Below, in pieces: positions 11,668 to 22,907 of a DNA stretch of 64,000 nt. The stretch comes from Climacium dendroides (Eukaryota > Streptophyta > Bryopsida > Hypnales > Climaciaceae): NCBI GenBank assembly GCA_950106755.1, contig OX467082.1:24242001-24306000 (forward strand), given 5' to 3'. Within the stretch, counting starts at the first letter, position 1, and every line of letters starts with the position of its first letter. The position numbers were made by a program, and so were the translations under genes. The notes under the pieces were generated by a model. That model made no database searches, was not told the origin of the DNA, and worked only from the letters and a program-made list of their open reading frames with translations.

Positions 11668-12742
11668 ATATTTTGAAAAGTGCACTTTGTTCAATTTATA
11701 ATCATTGAGTATGCTTCAAAAAGAATTGTTTAGATAATAAATCTATGGAAAGAACAAAGAATGATCAATATGAATCAATGGTAAACTATAAGTATTTTGA
11801 ACTTTTAAGGAGTTACAATTATTTATTATGATTTTTTTGAATATGATCTTACTATCTTTAGTTTAAGCACTTGCATGTTTGAGATGGTTCAAAATGTAAA
11901 AATCAAAGAGTGGTTTAGAATTAGGAAATGTTACCTGCAAACAGGGATGATCTGTTCAATGTCACGAGCCCAAAGAGACCACTCAATTTGCACTACAGTG
12001 ATGGGATGTACAACATGTGCATGTTTGGTGGTGTTGGCGCTTGCCTCTGAGAGCCCAATGTACTTGACTTTCCCTTCTTCTACTAGCTCTTTCAATACCC
12101 CAACCTTACAACAAATCATAGGAATTATAAACTCAATGAAGTCCAATTTTGTAGACTAAGGTTAAGCCCAAAGATTTGATTTGGAAAATACCCGATAATC
12201 TTGGGCTTCTTTTGCATTGTAGTATTCTTTCTTAAAACCTCTATATAAATATGATTTAACAAGATTTAACAATTGAAATTAATGTGTGTAAGAAATGCAT
12301 TACAATCTAGCTATTACTTGAAAGTTCAAAGGCTCTAAGAACAATATCAAGATCAATCTACCCAATCTAGAGAGTGGGCCTATAAATTTGTATTGTTTTG
12401 GTTGACCTAAAAGCTTTTAATGAAGAAAAAAATTATAGGTTATAATACTTTAGATTAACCAATGAGACATTAAAATTCCTTCGTCTATATAGAGTATGTT
12501 TCTTAAAATGCCGAGAAGGTTAATTAAAAACAATTGATTTCAATGAGCACTGTGGGGTCAACTCGGTGTTGGTAGTAGAGATCAATGTAGTCAACACCTA
12601 GACGCTTCAAACTATAGTGGCAAGATTCCTTCACATGCTTTGGATTGCCCCGGATTTGGGCCTTAGTGACATTCCTAATAGCAAATGCCAAACTTCATTG
12701 CTATTTTGACTTTATCACAAGGTAAAGTCTTCATGGCCTATC

Positions 12743-12747
<5 letters not shown>

Positions 12748-12800
<53 letters not shown>
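12748..12800. repeat. (AT)n microsatellite
   Basis: About 26 uninterrupted AT units next to the acceptor side of AKR exon 3. Confidence 0.95.
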
Positions 12801-12805
<5 letters not shown>

Positions 12806-12934
12806 TTATCATTGTCACTTCACATGCAAAACCTTTGAATACTATAATATTTGTAACTCCTTCAACCTCAATCTTCAATCATAGTGTCAATATTTTCATC
12901 CTTCTAAATGTCAAGTCTTACCCCTCATTAGTGA

Positions 12935-13079
12935 CACAGGGAGAACGGGAGGGCGATAGGGGGGTATTTTTTTCGGGTATGTAACTATACCCCCAAGTTT
13001 TCTTAAATAAGAAAATTTGGGGGGTATACTTACATACCCGAAAAAAATACCCCCCTATCGCCCTCCCGGTCTCCCTGTG
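12935..13079. mobile_element. Near-perfect foldback MITE, CACAGGG termini, TGA target duplication
   Basis: The left arm starts CACAGGGAGAACGGGAGGGC. The right arm is its complement with only a few differences over about 70 bp, leaving almost no loop. TGA at 12932-12934 and again at 13080-13082 is a 3-bp target duplication. CACAGGG ends with a 3-bp duplication fit CACTA- or Harbinger-type mobilisation. The low divergence of the arms argues for a recent insertion. Confidence 0.85.
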
Positions 13080-14572
13080 TGAGCATGTACTGCAATGAAA
13101 TCAATCATCAATCAAAATTAATCAATCAAGTAATCAACTACTCCCCCTCCATCTAGGTATATGTTTCCAGGATGTGGTTTGAAACATAAGGCACCACACC
13201 AGTTTCATTATGAAAAAGCTGATCGAAAAGCAAGTTTCACATTGAGAATAGCGTAGTTTAGATGGTTCCAAATTTCACCTCAAGAGAATCAATGAAGGTT
13301 GCGGCAAATCTTTGTCTTAAAAAAGGTTGGAAAGAAGGTCCTCACATTCTACTACTAATCTACTACTAAAAAGACACTCAGGCCTGTTTGCACACTGGAC
13401 TATTTCCAAACAGTAATTTTGCTAAATTGACTAAATTCCACAACTAGAAACAGAAATCTATACCAATTCTAATCCTATTCTAACCCTTAGAGCTTTGAAC
13501 AGAAGTGAATGTCACAGTTAATGGCTCCAAGAATCAAGTCAAATTAATGGAATTGGCAAGAGTTGGACAGTGAATCAGTTAGTGCTGTACCAGTCCACGC
13601 AGTTTCTCGTTGGTGTATGGGCCATATGTTCTCGAAGTATCAAAAAAAGCGACACCCTTGTTGAAAGCATGGTGAATGAGGCCACGCCCTCTTTATCCTC
13701 CAGAGCTGTGCCATAAAATGCTGACAAGCCCATGCATCCCAGACCCAACGTTGAAACCTGCAAACCATCTCACCCACTCAGATATCACGGGCTACATCAA
13801 ATTGTCAGGTCTTGAAGAATTCTAAACCCAAGTTTTAAATGGTTACCAAATCCGGATAACTGATTTTGTACTGTCTTTGAACTATCAACAATTGAGTCAT
13901 TAACCTCTCACAAGAAACGAGGTTCAAAAATCATGTAAAACTTGTGATTGAATTAGTGATGAACATCCAAACTCTCATTATAAAAAATGCTTCCCTTCCA
14001 CTGCACATCGCACATAGTTTTTCTATCGAGGAATAGTTGGTCCTAGTTGGTCATGGAAGAACATCTACTTGTAATTCTATAATCAATGTGGGAATAAACT
14101 CTGTAATTGATGTGAGGCATCTTTCATACAATGCATACCAAATAAATTTTGCAGTGCAATTCACCGTGTCCACTGAACGTTACCATATAATATATCCAGC
14201 AGGAGCTCACCCAACCCAACACCGTACCACACCTTCCCCGTACTGCGATTTTCCTACATGAATCAACACGTTTCAGAGCATCCAAATTCCAGCATTCCAG
14301 CGCACCCTAAACCCTCGGACATGTCTAGATCCGCGAATCCTTAGAATGAATCCGTTGAAAGAAGAGTTACAATTGAAGTGAGGAACGCACCTTCAAGCCT
14401 TGAGAACCCAGTTCACGCACCCCAATCGCCATGATCGATCTATTCCTTCGATCTCCGGCCAAAGGGCTCTTGCTCTGCCAACTTAGTAATTCAGTCGATA
14501 GATTTGGAAATAACTTCTAGACACTTGATTAATTCGATCCTACTTGAGCAAGTTAGATTGAGCACTTGATGG

Positions 14573-14936
14573 TCAGTGAGCTCTGAATTCGATCCAAATC
14601 CACATTCGTCCTTGAAAGGGGAAGGTGATCGATTGGGTATGTTTGAAGACTACTTATTACATGCGACTGACTTGGTTCCCACGTCTAGTATTGTAAATTA
14701 ATGGCATGAAACTTGGGAGAGCGAAGGTGCGCACGAAGTTTTGATTGAGGTGGGGTGCAGAATATCGTGGTTGCAGGCCGGTGAGTTCATGCGCCATGCC
14801 AAGTGTCAAGTGTGTGTAGTCGTTGTCGGAAATGTACGGACACAGTGAAGTTACATGGTGTTCAGGTACTGAAGGGGAAGGGGAAGCAAGTTGTTGACTT
14901 CTGCACAAGCTCTCGCTTACAGTATTGAAGGAACAC
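14573..14936. repeat. Tandem segmental duplication, unit 1 (upstream of AKR)
   Basis: Collinear with 15264-15638. Shared landmarks are GATCCAAATCCACA, TCGTCCTTGAAAGGGGAAGG, AACTTGGGAGAGCGAA, GAGGTGGGGTGCAGAA, ATCGTGGTTGCAGG and CAGGTACTGAAGGGGAAGG. It lies just upstream of the AKR start at 14432 and may carry its promoter. Confidence 0.8.
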
Positions 14937-15263
14937 TTAGAATGATTAAAATATTTAAGGTAGGCACCTCCCTAACCGCCTCAATTTACTACTGTGCTTA
15001 GTATTTATTATTGTTAGACTGGTCAAGTTTCCATATTTTCTTGTTGGCAAGTGTAAGGAGGTTCCAACGCATCAAAGAATGCGTAGGACATTTGGATACT
15101 GTGTGCCAATGTGTGCCGAAGTTATGACACACAAAGTCATGAAGGGTCGAAGTTTCGTGGGTAGAGATTTCAAAATCGTTTCTTCCAAGTAGGTCCATAT
15201 CGAATTTGGAGATGTACACAGAATGATGTCTATCCTGATATTTTAAGGGATGCAACGGCTACT

Positions 15264-15638
15264 GTGTCGATGAGCTCTGCATTTGATCCAAATCCACAAT
15301 CGTCCTTGAAAGGGGAAGGCGATCGATTGGGGATGAATTGAAACTAGTTAAATTACACACGACTGACTTGCAGTGGCTTTTGCTGTCAAGAAACTTGGGA
15401 GAGCGAATTAAGGAGCGCAGGAAGTTTTGCTTGAGGTGGGGTGCAGAAATATCGTGGTTGCAGGGCGGTGAATTCAAGCGACATGGCCAAGCGTCCATTG
15501 TGTGCAGTTGGTGTCGGAAATGTATGGACACAGTCAAGTTAACTTACATGGTAGTATTCAGGTACTGAAGGGGAAGGGAAAGGGCGAAGCAAGTTGTCGG
15601 CTTCTGCTCAGGCTCTCGCGACGCAGTGAAGCAACACT
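15264..15638. repeat. Tandem segmental duplication, unit 2
   Basis: Second copy of the 14573-14936 block, offset by about 690 bp, with small indels. It includes a 76-codon plus-strand frame (15338-15568) with no recognised motif; the frame is not kept in the sister unit, so I do not call it a gene. Confidence 0.8.
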
Positions 15639-15651
15639 GACAGTAAGGTAT

Positions 15652-15773
15652 TTAACCCCTAACTGCCTGATCGACCATATATGGTAGATCTGAAATTTCA
15701 GGCTCAGTTTGGGATGGGCAGTTAAATTCATATGACCGTTATAAAAATTTGGGGGGGCAGTTTTTAGGGTTAA
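15652..15773. mobile_element. 122-bp TTAA-terminal MITE
   Basis: Starts TTAACCCCTAACTGCC and ends GGCAGTTTTTAGGGTTAA, an inverted pair with TTAA at both tips. Non-coding. Confidence 0.7.
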
Positions 15774-17807
15774 CTATTGAAAACGTTCATTTTTCACTGA
15801 AAAAGTTGAACATTTGATTTTTGAGAGGTCCTTAAAGCCATGTTTGTCCATTAGTGGTAGAGTAAAGCTTGCTAATTTTACTTCATTATCCCAACTTTGC
15901 CAATTTCACTTGACTTGAGATCTAAAAAATTGTACTTATCCATTTGATTTGAAAATGGTCCCAATGGAAAGAGCTTAGTGTTTTCATGATTTTCACCATT
16001 GAAAATTTAAACATGCAAGTGTTGATTTGAAGTTATTTGCAATTCATACTTATAAAAAAAATTACATTTCAACAATTGCAAGGTGGATTGTGTAGTGAAT
16101 TTGATAGGTTTTCATGTGAAAGTAAGTTTTTTGAAAGTGCATTTTAGTGTGCTAACACAATTTGTAGTTGTTCATGTCACCTCCAATTCCAAAATAAATT
16201 TATGTGCAAATTTCTGAAACATTGTGGGGAGGGACAACATACTAAAATTAAAAAATGAACATTTCTCTTGTTATAATCTCACAACTCCTATGCAATTTTT
16301 CACTCAAAATTGGTGAACATACTAATAAGCAAGCTCTTTAAACATCTAGTTAGATTTTGAAAAAAACACAATTTGCTTCATTGGGGTTAACTATAAACCC
16401 ATGTTCTTTTTTCATAGTCAAAACACACTTGAAAAGGCTTGGGCATTTAGGGTTTTTTTCATAATTAAAAACGTGATATTGAATTTTATATGTTTTTTTA
16501 AAAGTAATTTCCATCTAAAAATCATGATAATTACAAAAATACTTAAAATAATATGACATTTTTAAGAAAAATGAAAAGAGTAGTGACAAACATCACAACG
16601 TAATTTATGTATTCCATGAGATTACACCAAGGGAAATTTGATAGAAAAAGTTCAAATGTGGTGTATTTTGAGCTTTCAAGATATTCTCTTGAAAGTTTCA
16701 CAAAAATTACAATTTTAACAATTTTGAAAAAAATTAAAACAAATTAAAAAAGTAGATTATTGGAGCTACATTTTCTTTGTTAAACCTTTTTAAAATTTTA
16801 AATCACGAACTATATGAAACTTCAAGTTTTGACTTTCAAAATGCCAAAGGGGTTTACATTGTCCTTTTAGGGTTAAAGTGACCCCCAAACTACCTCTTTT
16901 TGTTGCTATGCCTATGGGAGGCAACCCATTCTTGATCATCCCATTAGCATTCAATTTACTAATAATTGCTTAGTTTTTACCTAGATTTTGCACCTACTAA
17001 ACGTGCATTGCAAAAATTTATGTGAAAATAAAGATTTGAGCAACTTTTCGCACCTCACGAATAGAAGGATGCAGAATTGCAAACTCTTTCAGTTTGGAAA
17101 TAGCAATCATCTCCTCATTCTCCTACTAAGTAGAAATAAGGTTAGCTAAAATTTTACCTCAGTCATTTGATTTTTGTGTTAGCAACTTTATTTCCACCAT
17201 CAATATTGCAATTATCGCACAAATTGTCTTTTCGTCTTTGTGCTAGGGTTTAGTAGAACCTTGCTCCTTGGTGGAGGATCTTTCACATTGCCTCCTCCTC
17301 TTTGCAGTTACTTCTCCTTGTACGTACAACATTCAATTTTGTTTGAATGGATTTGTTGGAACTTCCTAGCTTTTTGGAATAATTTGAAGGGAGGGCACTA
17401 GCCATTTCCTTGTTGTGAACATTTGAGAGAAATTTGCATTTTGGGGCTCTTGTGCATTCACTCCAATTCAAAAATAGAAGCTCTATGTATTCAATGTTTC
17501 TTAGAAATTGGGACATTAGATGCAAATTGTGGACTCGTCGTGTTGCATTTTAGGGTGTGTAATTAGGCATTTGGGGGGTATGAAAATCTTCCAACATTCA
17601 AGCAATTGCCTTATTTTTTGCTTCAGCGTTGTCATGTATAGAAAGTTTGCTTTAGGAAAACACTACATTCTTGACTACAACTAGATGAAAAAAATGAGGA
17701 GAATATCATGAATCATGCAAAGATATGAGTATTATTAACTTGATACATAAGTATATAATACCTTATATAATATGCATGTAAACCTATATGTATAATACAT
17801 GTACAAA

Positions 17808-17842
<35 letters not shown>

Positions 17843-18053
17843 GTATTCATAAAATACATACATATCAAAATGTATAAATCTCTTATACATTAAAGTATAT
17901 AAATCATATATAATAGATTTATCTTATAATATATTTATATATTTATATATCATGTATAAAGAAAGATTAAATTAGAATCCATTTCAACTAACCATATAAA
18001 CTCTTGTAGAAGTAGTCTTTAGTCACATAGGTTCTATAGCTGCATAAAGGTTA
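15774..18053. other. AT-rich spacer with an isolated TTAA-family end
   Basis: No gene seen. GTCCTTTTAGGGTTAA at 16861-16876 matches the right terminus of the TTAA-terminal family, but I could not find a matching left end. Confidence 0.5.
17808..17842. repeat. (CT)n(TA)n microsatellite
   Basis: About 12 CT units followed directly by TATATATATA. Confidence 0.95.
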
Positions 18054-18795
18054 CTCCCTTTGTCTCAAAAAGAAACTCATGTATCGACTTCACATTTGTC
18101 TCAAAAAAATCCATGTTCACCTCTCTCTCTATTGTTTAACTATTGATAGAATTTTAAAAAGAAACCTCATTTGCCTCTCTCTCACCCTACTACTTAAACA
18201 TTGATAGAATCTCAAAAAAAAAATGTATTTGCCTCTTTATTGTACCCCGCTCTATGCTCTTTGTGAGTTAGATTTGGTCACGGTTGTCATATTGGACAAG
18301 TTACTATTCATTTCTTGTCATGTAGGACGAGTTACTATTCATCAAATGTACCTCTCAAGTACATTTGATGAATAATAACTCGTCCTACAAGACAAAAAAT
18401 GAATAGTAACTTGTCCAGTATGACAACCATGGATTTGGTTTCTATTTATTAATTGTGCTAGAAACAACAATATCGTGAGCACTACGATTTGTTTTTTTAA
18501 TAAATGGAAGAACTTACATAGCTAGATTTGGTTGTCCTTCATCTACATTAACACTAAAAATGCTTCATATTGACCACTTTCTATGAATTGGCACTAATGA
18601 AAAAACACCCAAAAAGTCACGCTTTTGACGTTGCTTTTCTTTCCTTTCAAGGCAATTTTAAACGTAAAAACTATGTACTTGGATTTTGAATAGTTCAAGA
18701 CTAATCTTTGACACCTTTCAGTTGCAACTTATTGTTATGATTTTTTAATCCTAAAGAAAATTTGAAACACAAGTTTCTTTTTGAGACAAAGGAAG
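18054..18795. mobile_element. Stowaway-like element with TA target duplication
   Basis: The left end TA-CTCCCTTTGTCTCAAAAAG and right end CTTTTTGAGACAAAGGAAG-TA are inverted over about 22 bp. Size is 742 bp, including the nested foldback at 18282-18428. The terminus is a clear relative of the element at 263-970. Non-coding. Confidence 0.8.
18282..18428. mobile_element. Foldback element with 70-bp arms
   Basis: GGTTGTCATATTGGACAAGT starts the left arm, and the complement ends at 18428; the loop is only about 7 bases (CTCTCAA). Each arm holds two copies of GGAC(A/G)AGTTACTATTCAT. A transcript would fold into a long near-perfect hairpin. Confidence 0.85.
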
Positions 18796-21485
18796 TACAC
18801 ATCAAGAGTGTGAGCTTTTTGAAAAGCTAATATAAGATTCTATAATCCCTCCAAATTTCAAACCATAATCATATATTAACCAATTTTCATAGTTAATCAA
18901 AATCTCCTTCTCCAAATTCAATAGTAATTCAACACATCTTTATTTCAAAGGACATAACTTATTCATTAAAGTTTCAAATACTTTGAGTCGTAACTTTTTG
19001 AAAAACTACATATTTCATATATAATATTTCCAAATTTCAGCTCCAAACTCAAAGTACTTTATCTTTTATAATGCTCTAAAGTTAAGACTAAAAAATCTAA
19101 TAGTAGCTCTATTCTACCACCCTTTCAAGCTTATATCTCCCTCTTCCTTGATCCAAATTAAACATGCTATGATTCTTTAGAAAGATAAAAATTGTATACA
19201 AAATTGTGATAATTTTCAAAACCATAAACACCCTAACCAAACCATGATAGACATTCAAAAATTCTAACTCAAAATCCTAAGGTAGCTAACTTTCTCTCAC
19301 TTTGCAAAGTATAACTTTTATACACAAAATCCAAACAGTGAAAATAATAACATTTTAGATTCATAATAATAAGTAAAACATCCTTCCAAAATTTCACAAC
19401 CAAATCCTATGTACATTGATTGCAATCTCTCTCTAAACTCATGGCAAAAACTCTATAGCTAAAAACAACAATAAAGGAAAAGGGAGAAGACTTTGACTCC
19501 TTATTCAACTTCAAGGGCTACATCAATTGATGCCTAAGCCACATGGACACTAAATTCTTATTGAAAAAATCATATATCTCCCTATAATTCCAACTCAACT
19601 TTGCACATGGGGCTACAAGTCAACAAAATAAGATAAAGAAAGGTAAAATAATTTTTTACCTTTCTTTTCCTACAACATAGTCAATTTAAATTTATTTTTT
19701 TAAAATTTAAAGATAGGAAATTTTTTAAGATAAGGTTCTATAATTATAACTAGGGATATAAAATTCTCAACACCCCATAGTTAATCATTAAGTTACAAAC
19801 TTGGTTGGTTGTAAAGGTCCGTTGAAGGTTGCCATGTTGGTCATAGTTCAATTTCTGTTGAATCGTTTACTATCGCAAATAACTTGCAACTTTGCACTTG
19901 CTAGTGAGAACAAGAAATAAACAACCAACCAGACACCTCCTCCCCTTGAGCTAGTGACAAGATGCGGTACACCCAAGATTTGTTAACAAGACCTAGAATT
20001 CACTAGCATTGAAATAAACTATGGTTTTCACCCTACCCCACCTTTTCTTTCTTTTAATTCATTCACATAAAAGGCTATTTGTTCAAATTCAAATAAACAC
20101 CACATTAAATAAGATTTCTATATGATAAAAGCATTTTCATCACGATAGTGCTCTCCTTCAAATTTGATCTTCTACGTGAATTCTCTTCCTTTCTCTTTTG
20201 GCTTCCGGTTTTGTTTTCTTGAAGTCACTACTTTTGTGCTTGATTTCTACTACTGTATTTTCTTGTTTTGTGTTGTCTTTTATTTATGTCTTTTCTTGGG
20301 GGTTTGGTGTATGTGGGTGCAAGGCTACATATTTTGAATGACTCAAATTGTTGAACAACTTCTGGGTGTGCACCTTTGGATCTTTAAGAAACTCTCATAG
20401 TTTAAGAAAATTCTTGTCTGTTGGTGCAACAAAGGCTCCGATCCGCGTAAGCAATGTCAAGGACGATGTGGAAAAGGAGGTGATGCACATCTCTAAGACG
20501 TGACTAAGTCAAACCACATTCACAGGTATTGATATTATTATTTTTCTAGGACCTTTATGAACTTTTAAAGCTCTAAATTACTTTGATGTTATAATTTTTT
20601 TAATAAATATATGGATGAATAGTATTGCAATGCATCCCTTTAATGAGATGGAAAAAAACTTTGTCTATCCAGATCCAAACTTGATATATAGTTAGAAGTT
20701 TCTACTTAAACTTATAGCTAAAATTCCAATTGAAATTGAAATTAGGAGTTGGTAAAAAAGAATGGATGAAGTTTAAATAGCCATTTTGAAGGCCAAACTT
20801 CATCTAGAAATAACTCTTTATAGGAGTGTCAAATTTCAATGCTTTTTATGTTTTTAGAGATGGCATGAACTTAGGATTTTTACCCTAAGGCCTTGATTGA
20901 TTTAATCTTTTGACTACAAATTGTAATTAAGTTAGATTTGGATTGGTTTTTTGCAAGTTTGTAACATTTAAGCACTTAGAAAAGATCCATTGCTTAGAAG
21001 GACAATAAATGATGCCTAAACAACCACATAGCACAAATCACACATAAAGCTAAAACCTAATTGTGCACGTTTAGTTAGCAAGGGTGGATAAATAAACGCT
21101 CACAATGCCTTAGAGGAGAGTTGGTGTCTAATCTTTGTCTCTATTTTTTTGGTCCTTCCAAATCAATTGATTAGGTTGTGTAAAAACAAAACCTACTTAA
21201 AAGACATAACATGGTAAATCTCCAAAATGACAAGGGATGTTATTTCTACAACAAAGCTCTAGTTTCACTTTTACAGATATAACTAAGGTTGACTAGCCTA
21301 ATATCATCTAGATTAATAATTTTGATATCTTGTGCAATGTACTTATTGTTGCTTGTATTTGTCAAAGAAAGAATTAGTTGAGTGGACTAAAATACGAGAA
21401 GAATCATATTAATCCAATAAAATATGAACTTTCAAATATGTTTGGTGCAAAAATATAAAACCATTAATAGGGGGATTCATCCATC
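18796..21485. other. AT-rich spacer, no gene seen
   Basis: Between 18840 and 19800 phrases such as ATAACTTTT and CCAAATTTCA recur, echoing the interior modules of the TTAA-terminal family, so a worn member may lie here. No coding evidence. Confidence 0.45.
20755..21130. repeat. Dispersed repeat, copy 3
   Basis: Collinear with 5629-6040: GGCCAAACTTCATC, GATCCATTGCTTAGAAGG and AAGGGTGGATAAATAAACGC occur in the same order and at similar spacing. Confidence 0.55.
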
Positions 21486-22000
21486 TTAACCCATGAAGCC
21501 CCAAGGGTGTCTTTTGTCAAAAAACACTCAAAACTACCACTTTTGTTGCGTTCACCTAAGAAAACCAAATATTATACTTTAAAAAATCTAACTATATGAT
21601 CTCGTACTTAACTTGCTTAAAAACATGTGGTAAAAACTTTTACCAAATTTGAGTGTACAAATTGGAAGATATGAGAATTCAAAGTTGGAAGAAAAGTTGT
21701 TTTTGAACTCTACCCTACAATTTCAGCTGTCTTTGACCACCATTTGTAAAAAAAATTTGCACTAAGGATTTTGAAATTAACATTATACCATAATTAAGGT
21801 AATGCTACATATATGTACACCAAATTTCATTGAAAAAAAATTTGTGAAACACATCCAAAATAATCTTGCAATGACACAATGTCTAGAGAAATGACAATAC
21901 ACTATCATTTTTTGCTAACAAGTTTTCTACCTCATAATTTCAAAACTAAAAAAAATATATATATATATTGAAACATTTATTTATCTTTGACAAAATACCC
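21486..22000. repeat. TTAA-terminal family member, left end only
   Basis: Starts TTAACCCATGAAGCCCCAAG. It continues with CAAAAAACACTCAAAACTACCA, closely like 40781-40840, and then the ATGATCTCGTA...AACATGTGG module. The right end was not found; the limit given is approximate. Confidence 0.5.
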
Positions 22001-22907
22001 CCCAAAAAAAATTTAAAAATAAAATATTTAATTTCTATTGAATTTAAAAGATCACAATGAGCCAAAGTCTAGTAGGCAATGGAAAAAAAAGGGACCCAAT
22101 ATGTTCCCTTGCATTCTCAATATGTTCCCTATTGTGTTCCATTGCATGGTACCTCCACCTCATTACATCATCCACCTACAATGCACTCCATCCATCAAGT
22201 GTTTCTATCCACCTACTTCTATATCAACTTCAAAAATTCGTTACTAATTCCACAAAGGTCCAAAAAATATGAAAGAACTTGGATTAGATGCCAATTCCAT
22301 TTTTATTTCTATGAAAACTTATTGAAAATTGCTTCAAGGAGTTTATCTTCTCCTAATAGCCAATTAGCTCTTGAAAACAACATACTACATTATCTCCATC
22401 CAAATGGTGTTGTTTCTTTGATTTTTCCTTTGGTTGTATCTTATCAAAATTGGATTGTTTTCCTCCATGTGTCATGTACATACACAACAAATAGCATGCA
22501 AACTTATGAGAACATGAATCATCAAAGTGCATTCTTTTCCAGCATATAAAATATGCAAGCCATCTAGGCCTATAACATTTAGTAGTAGTTAGTGATAATG
22601 CCTCCCTCAAAAATAATGATGTGGAACATTTCACACCATTACATCCCTTTCACATCATTTCATCCACACAATTTGAAATCAATAACTACAAATACATGCA
22701 TTGTAATGTATTACAAAAATGAAGTGTAAAAGTTAACACCTTAATCGCACAAGTCGCAACTCCAAACTGAATCACTAGCAATAAAACATTCAAATTTCAA
22801 ATAAAACTTTCATCAAAACAACTTATAGTTCATTGAAATTAAAGACCTCAACATTTGTATTACTAAACTTCATTGAAAAAGACACCCATGATTAAAGAGT
22901 TATTTAA
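22001..22907. other. AT-rich spacer
   Basis: A 156-codon plus-strand frame (22079-22549) crosses here. Its residue content follows the base composition, it overlaps two other frames and it has no recognised motif, so it is not called a gene. Confidence 0.5.

Larger units (their letters stand above)
9753..14432 (-). pseudogene. Aldo-keto reductase (AKR13 / IN2-2 / auxin-induced PCNT115-like), probably broken
   Basis: Exons read on the minus strand: 14432-14391 (M-A-I-G-V-R-E-L-G-S-Q-G-L-K), 13757-13591, 12737-about 12541, 12104-11935, 11307-11208, 10496-10444 and about 9958-9753. Visible family motifs are G-L-G-C-M-G-L-S-A-F-Y-G, D-T-S-R-T-Y-G-P-Y-T-N-E (catalytic Asp and Tyr), K-I-A-M-K-F-G (catalytic Lys), [11 protein letters not shown] (catalytic His), [36 protein letters not shown] and G-T-S-K-I-P-N-L-D-E-N-V-G-A. 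Members are cytosolic NADPH-dependent carbonyl reductases. Damage: a one-base frameshift in exon 2 near 13,683; another in exon 3 near 12,690, just after K-F-G; a missing segment between exons 5 and 6; and an out-of-phase last junction. Most splice sites are GT-AG. Recent decay is likely because the motifs are well preserved. Confidence 0.8.

Noticed and set aside
13138..13175. CTACTCCCCCTCCATC, similar to a Stowaway left end
   Set aside because: No complementary right end within reach.
22079..22549. 156-codon plus-strand frame
   Set aside because: Composition-driven, overlapped by two other frames and without family features.
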